Of a stretch of DNA of 64,000 nt, positions 18,129 through 26,071 are shown in pieces. Below the pieces are notes generated by a model that searched no databases, was not told the DNA's origin, and saw nothing but the letters and a program-made list of their open reading frames with translations. The stretch comes from Dyadobacter beijingensis DSM 21582. Lineage in GTDB: Bacteria > Bacteroidota > Bacteroidia > Cytophagales > Spirosomataceae. The DNA is taken from NCBI RefSeq assembly GCF_000382205.1, contig NZ_KB907787.1, forward strand, positions 411,176 through 475,175. The letters are read 5' to 3'. The position numbers and the translations under genes are program-made. The number at the start of each line of letters is the position of its first letter. Positions within the stretch are counted from its first letter, which is position 1.

Positions 18129-19289
18129 ATGTACAAAATCATTCTCCTGCTCGATTTTGCCGAAGAATACAGCAAAAGCCTGATGAAGGGGATCAATGCG
18201 TATTCGCGGGAATTCGGTCCGTGGATCTTCTGTCGGATGCCGCTTTTTCACCGCGAGACGATCGGGATCGACGGTATCCTCAAATGGGCGCTCGAATGGG
18301 GCGCCGACGGGATCGTGGGGCAGCTATATAATAAGGAAATAGATAAAATCATCCGCGCCGGCATCCCGGTGATCGCGCAGGATTTCAAGGAACGGTTCAC
18401 CGAAATCCCGAACATTACGGGCGCTTACCACGAGGCCGGACAGATCGGCGCCGATTATTTCCTGAAAAAGGGCTTTACCAATTTCGCATTCTACGGTTTC
18501 AACGACATCGTGTGGTCACGCGAGCGTGCGGAAGGTTTTGAAGAGCATTTGCGCAAAAAGGGCCATAAGGTGCATTATTTTGAGCATAAAAAGGCGCGCT
18601 CGACGGAGCTTTGGTACTACAAGCCGAGCTCGCTGAGCCGCTGGCTGAAATCGCTCCCGAAGCCGATCGGGCTCATGACCTGCGACGATAACCAGGGCCA
18701 GCACATCACGGAGGCGTGCCGGCACGTAGGCATACGGATACCCGAGGAAGTGGCCGTTTTGGGCGTGGATAACGATGAAATGATCTGCGACCTGTCGGAC
18801 CCGCCGCTATCGAGCATTGCGCTGGATGTAGAAAAGGGCGGTTACGACGCGGCCAAACTGCTCGATCATATGATTAAGCACGGCACCGCCGGGTTTTACG
18901 ATGTGGTCGTACGGCCCACGCAGGTTATTACCCGCCATTCCACGGACATTTACGCCACCAACGACGACCATATCGCATCTTCATTGAAGTACATTCACCA
19001 GAATATCGACAAAAACCTGCACGTGGACGAGGTTGTGAAGCAGGTACCGCTCTCGCGGCGTGCATTGGAAAAGCGGTTTCTGGAAATCACCGGTTACCCG
19101 ATTTACAAGTACATTTTCAACCTCCGTATCGAGAAATTCACCCAGAAACTGCTCGATACCGACATGTCGGTTTTCGAAATAGCGCTTGATATGGGGCTGG
19201 GGGATAGCAAAAATATAGCCCGCCAGTTCAGGCAGGCTAAGGGATGCAGTCCGAGTGCTTATCGGAACAAATATCTGGCCGGGAAGTGA
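18129..19289 (+). CDS. XylR-like transcriptional regulator (periplasmic-binding-protein-like sensor plus AraC HTH)
   Basis: 386 residues. The N-terminal 270 residues resemble the LacI/XylR sugar-binding sensor: MYKIILLLDFAEEYSKSLMKG, GLMTCDDNQGQHITEACR, VAVLGVDNDEMICDLSDPPLSSI. The last 105 residues are an AraC helix-turn-helix pair (LHVDEVVKQVPLSRRALEKRF; MSVFEIALDMGLGDSKNIARQFRQ). It should bind a sugar or sugar phosphate and activate the adjacent catabolic genes. It lies 48 bases after the transporter gene on the same strand and is the only regulator in the locus. Confidence 0.9.
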   Translation: MYKIILLLDFAEEYSKSLMKGINAYSREFGPWIFCRMPLFHRETIGIDGILKWALEWGADGIVGQLYNKEIDKIIRAGIPVIAQDFKERFTEIPNITGAYHEAGQIGADYFLKKGFTNFAFYGFNDIVWSRERAEGFEEHLRKKGHKVHYFEHKKARSTELWYYKPSSLSRWLKSLPKPIGLMTCDDNQGQHITEACRHVGIRIPEEVAVLGVDNDEMICDLSDPPLSSIALDVEKGGYDAAKLLDHMIKHGTAGFYDVVVRPTQVITRHSTDIYATNDDHIASSLKYIHQNIDKNLHVDEVVKQVPLSRRALEKRFLEITGYPIYKYIFNLRIEKFTQKLLDTDMSVFEIALDMGLGDSKNIARQFRQAKGCSPSAYRNKYLAGK

Positions 19290-19310
19290 GCGTATGAGTT
19301 TAGAGTTTAT

Positions 19311-19362
19311 GAGTTTAGAGTTCAAAGTCAAATTTTAAACCGCAATTCTGAACTCTGAACTC
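19311..19362. terminator. Hairpin built from GAGTTTAGAGTT-type repeats between convergent genes
   Basis: GAGTTTAGAGTTC (19311-19323) pairs with GAACTCTGAACTC (19350-19362) with one wobble. Additional copies of the same word flank both arms (GAGTTTAGAGTTT at 19297, CTCAACTCTC at 19362). It ends next to the stop of the M13 peptidase gene and probably separates the two convergent transcripts. The repeated word suggests a dispersed palindromic repeat rather than a simple terminator. Confidence 0.55.
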
Positions 19363-19370
19363 TCAACTCT

Positions 19371-21410
19371 CTACCAGATCACAATCCGGGACGAATCGGG
19401 CAATACCATTTTGCTTCCGGCGCCGCAGCTCCATGCTGCCTGGAATTCTTTCAAATGCGGTAGCGGGCCGTTAATGCGGTCGCGAGCGGGCGAGTGCGGG
19501 TCGGTTTGTACCTGGTTGCGCAATGCTTCGTCGGTGGTGTTCATGTGCCATACCTGCGCCCAGCCGAGGAAGAAGCGCTGTTTCCAGGTGAATCCGTCGA
19601 TCGGTTCCGGCTCCTTACCATTGAATGATTTTTCCAAAGCATAATAGGCCAATGTCAGCCCGCCGAGGTCGGCCACGTTTTCGCCGATGGTTAATGCGCC
19701 GTTGATTTTGAAACCGGGCAATGCTTCGATGCCGCTGAAATAATCGATGTAGCGTTTGGTCAGCTTGTCGAAATTGGTGCGGTCGGCGGCGGTCCACCAG
19801 TTTTTGAGGTTACCCTCGTCGTCGAACTGCGAGCCCTGGTCGTCGAAACCGTGGGTAAACTCGTGACCGATCACGGCGATGATACCGCCGTAGTTGATCG
19901 CATCGTCGGCATTGCGGTTATAGAATGGCGGTTGCAGGATACCTGCCGGGAATACCACCTCGTTGTTCAGCGGGTTATAGTAGGCATTCACCGTCTGCGG
20001 CGTCATGAGCCATTCCTTCTTGTCCACCTCTTTCCCGATTTTCTTCACATTCTCCTTATGCGCATAAAGCGAAGCGGAAATGACGTTTTCGAACAGTTTA
20101 TCAGGCGCGATCTCGATCGACGAATAGTCCTTCCATTTATCGGGATAGCCGATTTTATAGGTAAATGCTTTGAGCTTTTTATGCGCTTTCGCCTTGGTGG
20201 AATCGCTCATCCAGGTCAGCTTGTCGATGCGCTCGCCGTACACGGTCCGCACGTTTTCGATCATTTCGGATACCTTCTTCTTATCCTCTTCCGGGAAATA
20301 TTTCTTCACGAACAGTTTTCCTAACGGCATTCCCAATAATCCATCGGTAGAGCGGATGGCGCGTTCCACACGACCTTTCTGCTGCTTGGTACCGCGCATG
20401 ACAGTCGCGAAGAAGCGGAAATCCTCCTGGTCGAACTGTTTGGGCAGGTAACCAGCGAAGCGCGATAGCAGCTGCCATTTGGTGTACAGCTTTAAAGTTG
20501 CGATCGGCGTTGCTTTCAGGAGCTTGTTCAGGTTTTGCAGATAGGGCTTGTTCTGCACAATGAGGGTGTCGGTCTTGACATCCTGCTTCTCGGCAAATGT
20601 CTTCTGGTCGAAATCCGGTATCAGTTTCTCGAAATCGGCGAATGACATCCGGTTGTAGGTTTTCACCGGGTCGCGGAGCTCCACATTGGTGAGTTGCAGC
20701 CTGGCGACTTTCGTTTCAAAATCGAGGATGGTCTGGCCCGGATTGGCTTCGGGGAAGCCGGCCATCGAAAACATCTTGTCGATATGCTTTACAAATTCGC
20801 TGCGCACTTTCACCGTACTGGAATCGGCGCGTTCGTAGTAGCTTCTCTCGCCGAGGCTGAGGCCGTCCTGGCCCTGGTACAGCACATTGATTTTACTGTT
20901 CCGCAAATCACCTTCCACGCCAAATCCCGTCACGGATTCTACGCCTACCTTCTGCATTTCACCCGCCACCGAGGCAAGGTCTTTCAGCGAAGCGATCGCA
21001 TTGATCTTGTCGAGATAAGGTTTTAAAGGCTCCAATGCACGTTTTTCGACGGTCGCCGTGTCGAGGAACGACTGGTAGTAATCGGCGATCTGCTGCTCTT
21101 CGGTCCCTTTTTTGCGGTCCTGAACCTTGGTGATTTCTTCGATAATGCCTTTCAAGCGCACTTCTTTATTCTCTTTATCGAGAATTCCGAATGCGCCCCA
21201 GCGGCTTTCGGTACCGGGAATGGGGTTGTTTTTCTTCCAACCGCCATTGGCATACTTATCAAAGTCGTCGCAAGCCCTGGCCGTCGAATCCAGCGAGCTC
21301 ACATCGAAGCCCGGTACTTTGGTGGTGTCGGTTTCTTCCTTCTCTTTTTTGCATGCTGCCAGGCCGACTACAAGGGCCAGTGCGGCAGCACGGAATGCGG
21401 CTGATTTCAT
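19371..21410 (-). CDS. M13 family metallopeptidase (neprilysin/PepO-like), lipoprotein
   Basis: 679-residue zinc endopeptidase of oligopeptides. The lipobox LVVGLAAC puts the lipid anchor at C20. The zinc motif is HEFTH with H516, E517 and H520, and the third ligand is E577 in GENVADLGG, at the usual spacing of about 60. The substrate-binding NAYYNPLNNEVVFPAG segment is upstream. The N-terminal DDFDKYANGGW is the M13 N-terminal domain. The last residues include RVN-like DRINGPLPHLKEF. It lies 38 bases after the peptide transporter gene on the same strand, so the pair may digest and import peptides. Confidence 0.93.
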   Translation of the reverse strand: MKSAAFRAAALALVVGLAACKKEKEETDTTKVPGFDVSSLDSTARACDDFDKYANGGWKKNNPIPGTESRWGAFGILDKENKEVRLKGIIEEITKVQDRKKGTEEQQIADYYQSFLDTATVEKRALEPLKPYLDKINAIASLKDLASVAGEMQKVGVESVTGFGVEGDLRNSKINVLYQGQDGLSLGERSYYERADSSTVKVRSEFVKHIDKMFSMAGFPEANPGQTILDFETKVARLQLTNVELRDPVKTYNRMSFADFEKLIPDFDQKTFAEKQDVKTDTLIVQNKPYLQNLNKLLKATPIATLKLYTKWQLLSRFAGYLPKQFDQEDFRFFATVMRGTKQQKGRVERAIRSTDGLLGMPLGKLFVKKYFPEEDKKKVSEMIENVRTVYGERIDKLTWMSDSTKAKAHKKLKAFTYKIGYPDKWKDYSSIEIAPDKLFENVISASLYAHKENVKKIGKEVDKKEWLMTPQTVNAYYNPLNNEVVFPAGILQPPFYNRNADDAINYGGIIAVIGHEFTHGFDDQGSQFDDEGNLKNWWTAADRTNFDKLTKRYIDYFSGIEALPGFKINGALTIGENVADLGGLTLAYYALEKSFNGKEPEPIDGFTWKQRFFLGWAQVWHMNTTDEALRNQVQTDPHSPARDRINGPLPHLKEFQAAWSCGAGSKMVLPDSSRIVIW

Positions 21411-21448
21411 TTTATGATGTATTTGTTTTTGAAGTATGTAAAATCACA

Positions 21449-22942
21449 TTAGTGAATGCCTCCCATCCAGCCTTTGATCGGCTTCCAGAAAACAAGCAGG
21501 ATCAGGCCGAAAATGGTGGTAATAATAGCTACCTGGTTGAACAGGGCCGGCATTTGCATAATATTCGATTCGTCGAAACCGCCTGCGAAAAGTCCGGCGA
21601 TGAGGTTACCGAGCGACGCGCCCACAAACCAGATCCCCATTAGCTGGCTCACATAACGCTTAGGGGCTAGTTTGGTATAGGAACTCAACCCGACAGGGCT
21701 CACGCAAAGCTCGCCGATCGTGTGGAGGAAGTAGGTAAATGTGAGGAAAAACGGCGAAGCAAGCTCGCCCTTCACCGCGATATTGGAAGCGGCCACCATC
21801 ACGAAGAAGCTGAGACCAAGCAATATCAAACCCATCGCAAACTTGACGGGAATGGAGGGGTTACGGTTTTTGGAAGAAAGTGAAATCCAAAGGCTCGCCA
21901 GCACGGGCGCGAAGATGAGTACGAAAGTTGGCTGGAAGTTCTGGAACCAGCTGGACGGTACTTCCCATCCGCCGATCATGCGCTGGGTATGGCGCTCGGC
22001 AAAAATCTGCAACGAAGTGCCCGCCTGCTCATAGCCCGCCCAAAACAATGCAATGGCCAGGAAGAGTATGATCAGTACGCCGACGCGGTATTTTTCCACG
22101 CGCGTAAGCCCGCCCGCCACGAGGATAAACAGGAAGTAGGCGGCGGAAATGGAAACGATAATGATACCGGCACCTTGTGCGAGGCCCTGGGCGGTGGTCA
22201 TATTAATGGTACCGGTGGATTGCAGCACAATGAGGAACACGACCAGCAGTGCGATGAGCCCATAACCCAGCATTTTGCTGTTGCCCGAGGCCGGTGCACC
22301 TGCTTCCTGGGAATCTTCTTTGGCCGATGGCACGTCGCCGAGCCCTTTCAAATGCGTGGCGCTGCCATACCGGAATACGATCAACCCGAGCAACATGCCT
22401 ATCGCTGCCGCACCGAAGCCCATGTGCCAGCTCACTTTTTCGCCCAGGTAGCCTACGATGGCGATACCGAGGAAGGAGCCAAGGTTAATACCCATATAAA
22501 AGATGGAGAATGCCGCGTCACGGCGTGCGCCGCCTTCGGGGTAGAGCTCGCCTACGATGGAGCTGATGTTCGGTTTTAAAAGACCGGTACCAATGGCCAC
22601 CGTACAAAGCCCTAAAAAGAATATGACCGACCCGGCGGGTACGGCCAAAATAATGTGCCCCAGCATGATGACGATACCGCCGTACCAAATGGCCTTTTTT
22701 TGACCCAAAATGTTATCTGCCAACCAGCCACCGGGCAATGTGAGCAAGTAAACGGAAGCGGTATAAAGCCCGTAAATAGCCGTCCCTTCGGCTGCACTCA
22801 TTCCCATTCCGCCTTTGATATTGTCGAGGAGGAAAAGCAGTAGAATGGCCCGCATGCCGTAGTAGCTGAAACGTTCCCACATTTCGGCAAAGAACAAGAC
22901 ATACAGTCCTTTGGGATGTTTTTGGGAAATCTGTGAAGACAT
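21449..22942 (-). CDS. POT family proton-dependent oligopeptide transporter
   Basis: 497 residues, 12 to 14 membrane segments. The N-terminal signature FFAEMWERFSYYGMRAIL contains the ExxERFxYY motif that couples protons to di- and tripeptide uptake. Also visible are GGWLADNILGQKKAI (conserved loop) and FYMGINLGSFLG, the PTR2 signature. Two extra segments in the middle loop (around 230-280) are usual for bacterial POTs. It is upstream of the M13 peptidase gene in the same direction, with a 38-base gap. Confidence 0.93.
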   Translation of the reverse strand: MSSQISQKHPKGLYVLFFAEMWERFSYYGMRAILLLFLLDNIKGGMGMSAAEGTAIYGLYTASVYLLTLPGGWLADNILGQKKAIWYGGIVIMLGHIILAVPAGSVIFFLGLCTVAIGTGLLKPNISSIVGELYPEGGARRDAAFSIFYMGINLGSFLGIAIVGYLGEKVSWHMGFGAAAIGMLLGLIVFRYGSATHLKGLGDVPSAKEDSQEAGAPASGNSKMLGYGLIALLVVFLIVLQSTGTINMTTAQGLAQGAGIIIVSISAAYFLFILVAGGLTRVEKYRVGVLIILFLAIALFWAGYEQAGTSLQIFAERHTQRMIGGWEVPSSWFQNFQPTFVLIFAPVLASLWISLSSKNRNPSIPVKFAMGLILLGLSFFVMVAASNIAVKGELASPFFLTFTYFLHTIGELCVSPVGLSSYTKLAPKRYVSQLMGIWFVGASLGNLIAGLFAGGFDESNIMQMPALFNQVAIITTIFGLILLVFWKPIKGWMGGIH

Positions 22943-23040
22943 AGAAGAGAAGTGTTTTATTTGGTTTTTGGGGTTGTAAACGGTACGTTTTTATCGTGCA
23001 AGATAGGAATTATGGGTAAATATCAATCAATCAGCAAAAT

Positions 23041-23077
23041 AAAAGCGGTAGCAGCTTCGAATGCTGCTACCGCTTTT
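23041..23077. terminator. Perfect 15-bp hairpin terminator
   Basis: AAAAGCGGTAGCAGC (23041-23055), 7-base loop, GCTGCTACCGCTTTT (23063-23077). It lies 23 bases past the stop of the coiled-coil gene at 23100 and has A/T tracts on both sides, so it can act in both directions. Confidence 0.85.
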
Positions 23078-23099
23078 AATGAACGGTTGAAATGGCTCG

Positions 23100-24008
23100 T
23101 TATTTGACGGAGAATGATCCTTCGCCGATCGAAAATCCTTCGGAATAAAGCTCGATGGTGTACTTGCCGGAGGTGAATGGCGCGTCGCGGTCGTACATAA
23201 TGCTTACGTCCTGGTTGTTATTGGAATACATTACATCTTTGCTGATGGTGTAGCCTTGTTCCTGTCCGTTATACTGGAAAACGCCGGAGCCGGTTTTAGT
23301 ATCGGAAATGGTGGCACCGCTGGGATCGATGATACGCATATACACGGTTTTGTTGTCGGTCGTGGTCAGCGGGTTCTTTTCCAGAATGAAATCTACCCGT
23401 ACCTTGTCCACCCTTTTGGATTTGACATTTTCGCCCTCCCGCACTTTGCCTTTGGAAGATACCGCGTACACTTTCACATTACGCGCACGGAGTGCAGAAG
23501 CCATCGTTACCTTCGATTCCAGCTCGGTGTTCTTGGCTACCACGCCGCTTAGCGAGTCGCGTACCGCCTGACGGCTGGTTTGGAGTTCGTTCCGTTCCTG
23601 GGTCAGGCCTTCGTTCTGGCTGATGAGCTGCTGGTTTTCTTCGCGCAGCTGCGCGATTTCGGTGTCTTTCTGGGTCAGGAATTGTTCGTATTCCTTGATT
23701 TTCCGGCCCATATTAGCATTACCCTTGCGCAAGGACGCCCGGTCGTTTTCGAGTGACGCTTTTACTTTCTGCAATTCTGCAATGTCGCCGCCGAGGCCTT
23801 GTACTTCCAGAATGCGCGCGTCCAGCTGTTTGGAGATCGAGTCGAGCTTGATTTCAGAGGCTGCAAGTTCCCTGACCCGGGTTTCGAGGTCTGTTTCCTG
23901 CTTTTGTGTGATGTTGTGTTCTTTGTAATACAGGTATCCGAACACGGCCGCCAGGATGGTCATCAGGATCAGTCCTACGACCAAACCGGTATTGCTTTTC
24001 CTTTCCAT
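23100..24008 (-). CDS. Single-pass membrane coiled-coil protein with C-terminal beta domain (paralogue of 55287-56240)
   Basis: 302 residues. One membrane helix near the N-terminus (about 8-27, GLVVGLILMTILAAVFGYLYY), then a coiled coil to about residue 180 with regular heptads (KIKEYEQFLTQKDTEIAQLR, EENQQLISQN). The final 120 residues are beta-rich: KVYAVSSKGKVREGE, TVYMRIIDPSGATISD, SGKYTIELYSEGFSIGEGSF. I do not recognise a named family. The same architecture, with many identical blocks, recurs at 55287. The topology suggests a short inner face and a long periplasmic rod ending in a small sandwich domain. Function unknown. Confidence 0.8.
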   Translation of the reverse strand: MERKSNTGLVVGLILMTILAAVFGYLYYKEHNITQKQETDLETRVRELAASEIKLDSISKQLDARILEVQGLGGDIAELQKVKASLENDRASLRKGNANMGRKIKEYEQFLTQKDTEIAQLREENQQLISQNEGLTQERNELQTSRQAVRDSLSGVVAKNTELESKVTMASALRARNVKVYAVSSKGKVREGENVKSKRVDKVRVDFILEKNPLTTTDNKTVYMRIIDPSGATISDTKTGSGVFQYNGQEQGYTISKDVMYSNNNQDVSIMYDRDAPFTSGKYTIELYSEGFSIGEGSFSVK

Positions 24009-24080
24009 AAATCTACGTTTAGGTTTTGGTGATATAGATTATGGAATTTGTACAAAAAAGCGTGCCACTACTATACGTAG

Positions 24081-24860
24081 CTAGTAATCGCCCCCGGCAC
24101 CACCGCCGCCGAAGCTGCCGCCTCCAAACCCGCCGAAACCACCACCGTCGCCGCCGCCGAATCCGCCCCAGTTGCCGGAACTGCTACCGCGGCCCGAATG
24201 CGTGGTATAGGGAAAGAAGATGGGGGGCACGCCGAGGTCGCGGTAGCCGCGGTTACCGCCGCCTCCGCCGCGGTTACGGAAGATAAAGATGAGGATGATC
24301 ACGAATATGATCACGAAAATGAGCACGGGAGGGAATCCTCCGCCCTCGCCATTATCCTCTTTCGGATCGGCCTTGTACTCGCCAGTGGCATATTTGAATA
24401 TCATATCCACGCCGTCGTTCAAGCCCTGGTAAAACTGCCCGGCTTTGAACTGCGGTGTGATGACCTGTGATACAATGCGTTTCGCGATCGCATCGGGGAT
24501 AGCGCCTTCGAGGCCGTAACCCGTCGCGATAAAAACCTTCCGCTCCTTGGGCGCCCACAACAGTACGATACCGTTATTCTTACCTTTTTGCCCCACGCCC
24601 CAGTCCGTGCCTAGCTTGAATGCATAGTCGGCGATAGGGTAATCTCCCAATGTCGGTACAATCACGACTACGATCTGTGACGACGTCGAGTCATTGTAGG
24701 CGACGAGCTTTTGTTCCAACTGCGCTTCCTCCGAGGGGTTGAGCTGGTTGGCCAGGTCGTTTACGAGCCTTGGGGGATCGGGTTTGGGAGGGATGTCCTG
24801 CGCCTGCACGCCCGCGAGGGCCGCTATGACGAGCAGTATATATAAGATGAATTGCTTCAT
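24081..24860 (-). CDS. TPM domain protein with glycine-rich tail (YgcG-like)
   Basis: 259 residues. Signal peptide 1-20 (MKQFILYILLVIAALAGVQA), TPM domain about 28-150 (SSQIVVVIVPTLGDYPIADYA, GIVLLWAPKERKVFIATGYGLEG), a membrane helix about 177-195 (VLIFVIIFVIILIFIF), and then a tail rich in glycine, phenylalanine and serine ending GGSFGGGGAGGDY. TPM domains are phosphatase-like or membrane-repair modules in other bacteria and plants. The gene follows the second TPM gene by 4 bases; both follow lemA, the usual grouping in Bacteroidetes. Confidence 0.88.
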   Translation of the reverse strand: MKQFILYILLVIAALAGVQAQDIPPKPDPPRLVNDLANQLNPSEEAQLEQKLVAYNDSTSSQIVVVIVPTLGDYPIADYAFKLGTDWGVGQKGKNNGIVLLWAPKERKVFIATGYGLEGAIPDAIAKRIVSQVITPQFKAGQFYQGLNDGVDMIFKYATGEYKADPKEDNGEGGGFPPVLIFVIIFVIILIFIFRNRGGGGGNRGYRDLGVPPIFFPYTTHSGRGSSSGNWGGFGGGDGGGFGGFGGGSFGGGGAGGDY

Positions 24861-24864
24861 AGGA

Positions 24865-25308
24865 TTAATAGCCGAACGAAATGTCGTCCGGAAGTTCGTT
24901 GATGTCGCCGGACTGGTAGGGGAAATGCTTTTTGAGTTGGATGCCCGCTTCCAGGATACCGTGCCGCAGCCCTTCCTTGAACTCGCCGGCCTTAAAATGG
25001 TTGCGCAAGAGCTCTTTGGTACTGTCCCAAAAGTCGGCGGTTACCTTTTCGTCAATACCTTTATCGCCCAGCACGGCAAATTTCCGGTCCTCGTGGGCGA
25101 GGTAAAACAATACCCCGTTGCGTTCGGCGGTTTCGTGCAGATGCAGAAAGAGGAACACCTCCCTGGCGCGGTCCATGACGTCGGGGGCAGGACATTTTCT
25201 TTCGATATGCACTTTCACCTCCCCGGAAGTCTGCTTTTCCGCTTCCTGGATCGCTTCAACAATGTATTGCTGCTCTTCCTCGGTGAAAAATAGGGGTTCG
25301 CTTGCCAT
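24865..25308 (-). CDS. TPM domain protein, short form without signal peptide
   Basis: 147 residues made almost entirely of a TPM domain: TSGEVKVHIERKCP, GVLFYLAHEDRKFAVLGDKGIDEKV, FKAGEFKEGLRHGILEAG. It has no signal peptide or membrane helix at either end, unlike its downstream neighbour at 24081, so it may act in the cytoplasm or bind the membrane through a partner. Between lemA (upstream) and the longer TPM gene (4 bases downstream). Molecular function unknown. Confidence 0.88.
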   Translation of the reverse strand: MASEPLFFTEEEQQYIVEAIQEAEKQTSGEVKVHIERKCPAPDVMDRAREVFLFLHLHETAERNGVLFYLAHEDRKFAVLGDKGIDEKVTADFWDSTKELLRNHFKAGEFKEGLRHGILEAGIQLKKHFPYQSGDINELPDDISFGY

Positions 25309-25342
25309 GGGCCGGACTGCTGCTGTTGGGTGATAAAATGAT

Positions 25343-25369
25343 TGCGCCGGACTTGGTCGGTCCGGCGCA
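25343..25369 (-). promoter_or_regulatory. Hairpin between lemA and the first TPM gene
   Basis: A GC-rich 10-bp stem (TGCGCCGGAC, 25343-25352, with GTCCGGCGCA, 25360-25369) begins 4 bases beyond the lemA stop. The sequence after it in the reading direction is AATCATTTTATC, only a weak U tract. It may reduce read-through or protect the lemA mRNA 3' end. Confidence 0.5.
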
Positions 25370-25373
25370 GCGA

Positions 25374-25955
25374 TTAGAATTGTACGGTTGGCGCTTTGTC
25401 GGAACCCGGAGCGGCCGTGAAGTAGCCTTTCTGGGCGAAGCCGAACACTCCGGCGAAGAGGTTGGTCGGGAAGGTGCGTACCTCCTGGTTATAATCTTTC
25501 ACCACCGTGTTGAACTTGCCGCGCTCTACCGATATGCGGTTCTCGGTGCCTTCGAGCTGGGCCTGCAATTCCAGGAAGTTCTGATTGGCTTTCAGATTCG
25601 GATACTGTTCCACCGAAACGAGCAGTCGCGACAATGAACCGCTCAGCTGGTCTTGCGCAGCCTGGAACTTGGCGATGTTTTCGGGGGTCAGCTGATCGGC
25701 GCTGATGGTCGTTTGCGTTGCCTTGCTGCGCGCTTCGATTACCGCGGTGAGCGTGCTTTTTTCAAAATCCGCTGCACCTTTCACGGTGTTGACGAGGTTC
25801 GGAATAAGGTCGGCGCGGCGCTGATACTGGCTTTCCACACCCGCCCATGATTCTTTTACTACCTCATCTTTTTGCACGAGGCCATTATATTTACCGCAGC
25901 CAACGAATCCGAGAATCAGAACTACGACGATAACTGCAATGAGTCCTTTTGACAT
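25374..25955 (-). CDS. lemA: LemA family protein
   Basis: 193 residues. N-terminal hydrophobic segment IAVIVVVLILGFVGC with a possible lipobox cysteine at C20, then the LemA three-helix bundle: YNGLVQKDEVVKESWAGVESQYQRR, DLIPNLVNTVKG, the long coiled middle, and the late FPTNLFAGVFGF signature. LemA proteins sit in the membrane with the bundle outside and are of unclear function. First gene of the lemA-TPM-TPM operon. Confidence 0.93.
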   Translation of the reverse strand: MSKGLIAVIVVVLILGFVGCGKYNGLVQKDEVVKESWAGVESQYQRRADLIPNLVNTVKGAADFEKSTLTAVIEARSKATQTTISADQLTPENIAKFQAAQDQLSGSLSRLLVSVEQYPNLKANQNFLELQAQLEGTENRISVERGKFNTVVKDYNQEVRTFPTNLFAGVFGFAQKGYFTAAPGSDKAPTVQF

Positions 25956-26071
25956 TGTAATATTCAGTTTAGAGTTATTGAATGTGGTTCAAAGTTGACC
26001 AAAGCTAGCAAAACTTTGAGAAAAACTATATGAGCGGTTCCATAGGGCAATATTGCCTGGTTTAAGCCGGA

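Noticed and set aside
24081..24260. Glycine-rich coding repeat as a tandem DNA repeat
   Set aside because: It is the tail of the TPM protein; the DNA is only loosely repetitive and is explained by the Gly/Phe-rich protein sequence.
26000..26071. Frameshift that would restore the missing C-terminus of the DASH protein
   Set aside because: Reading the following bases in the other frames gave no match to the usual DASH C-terminal sequence.
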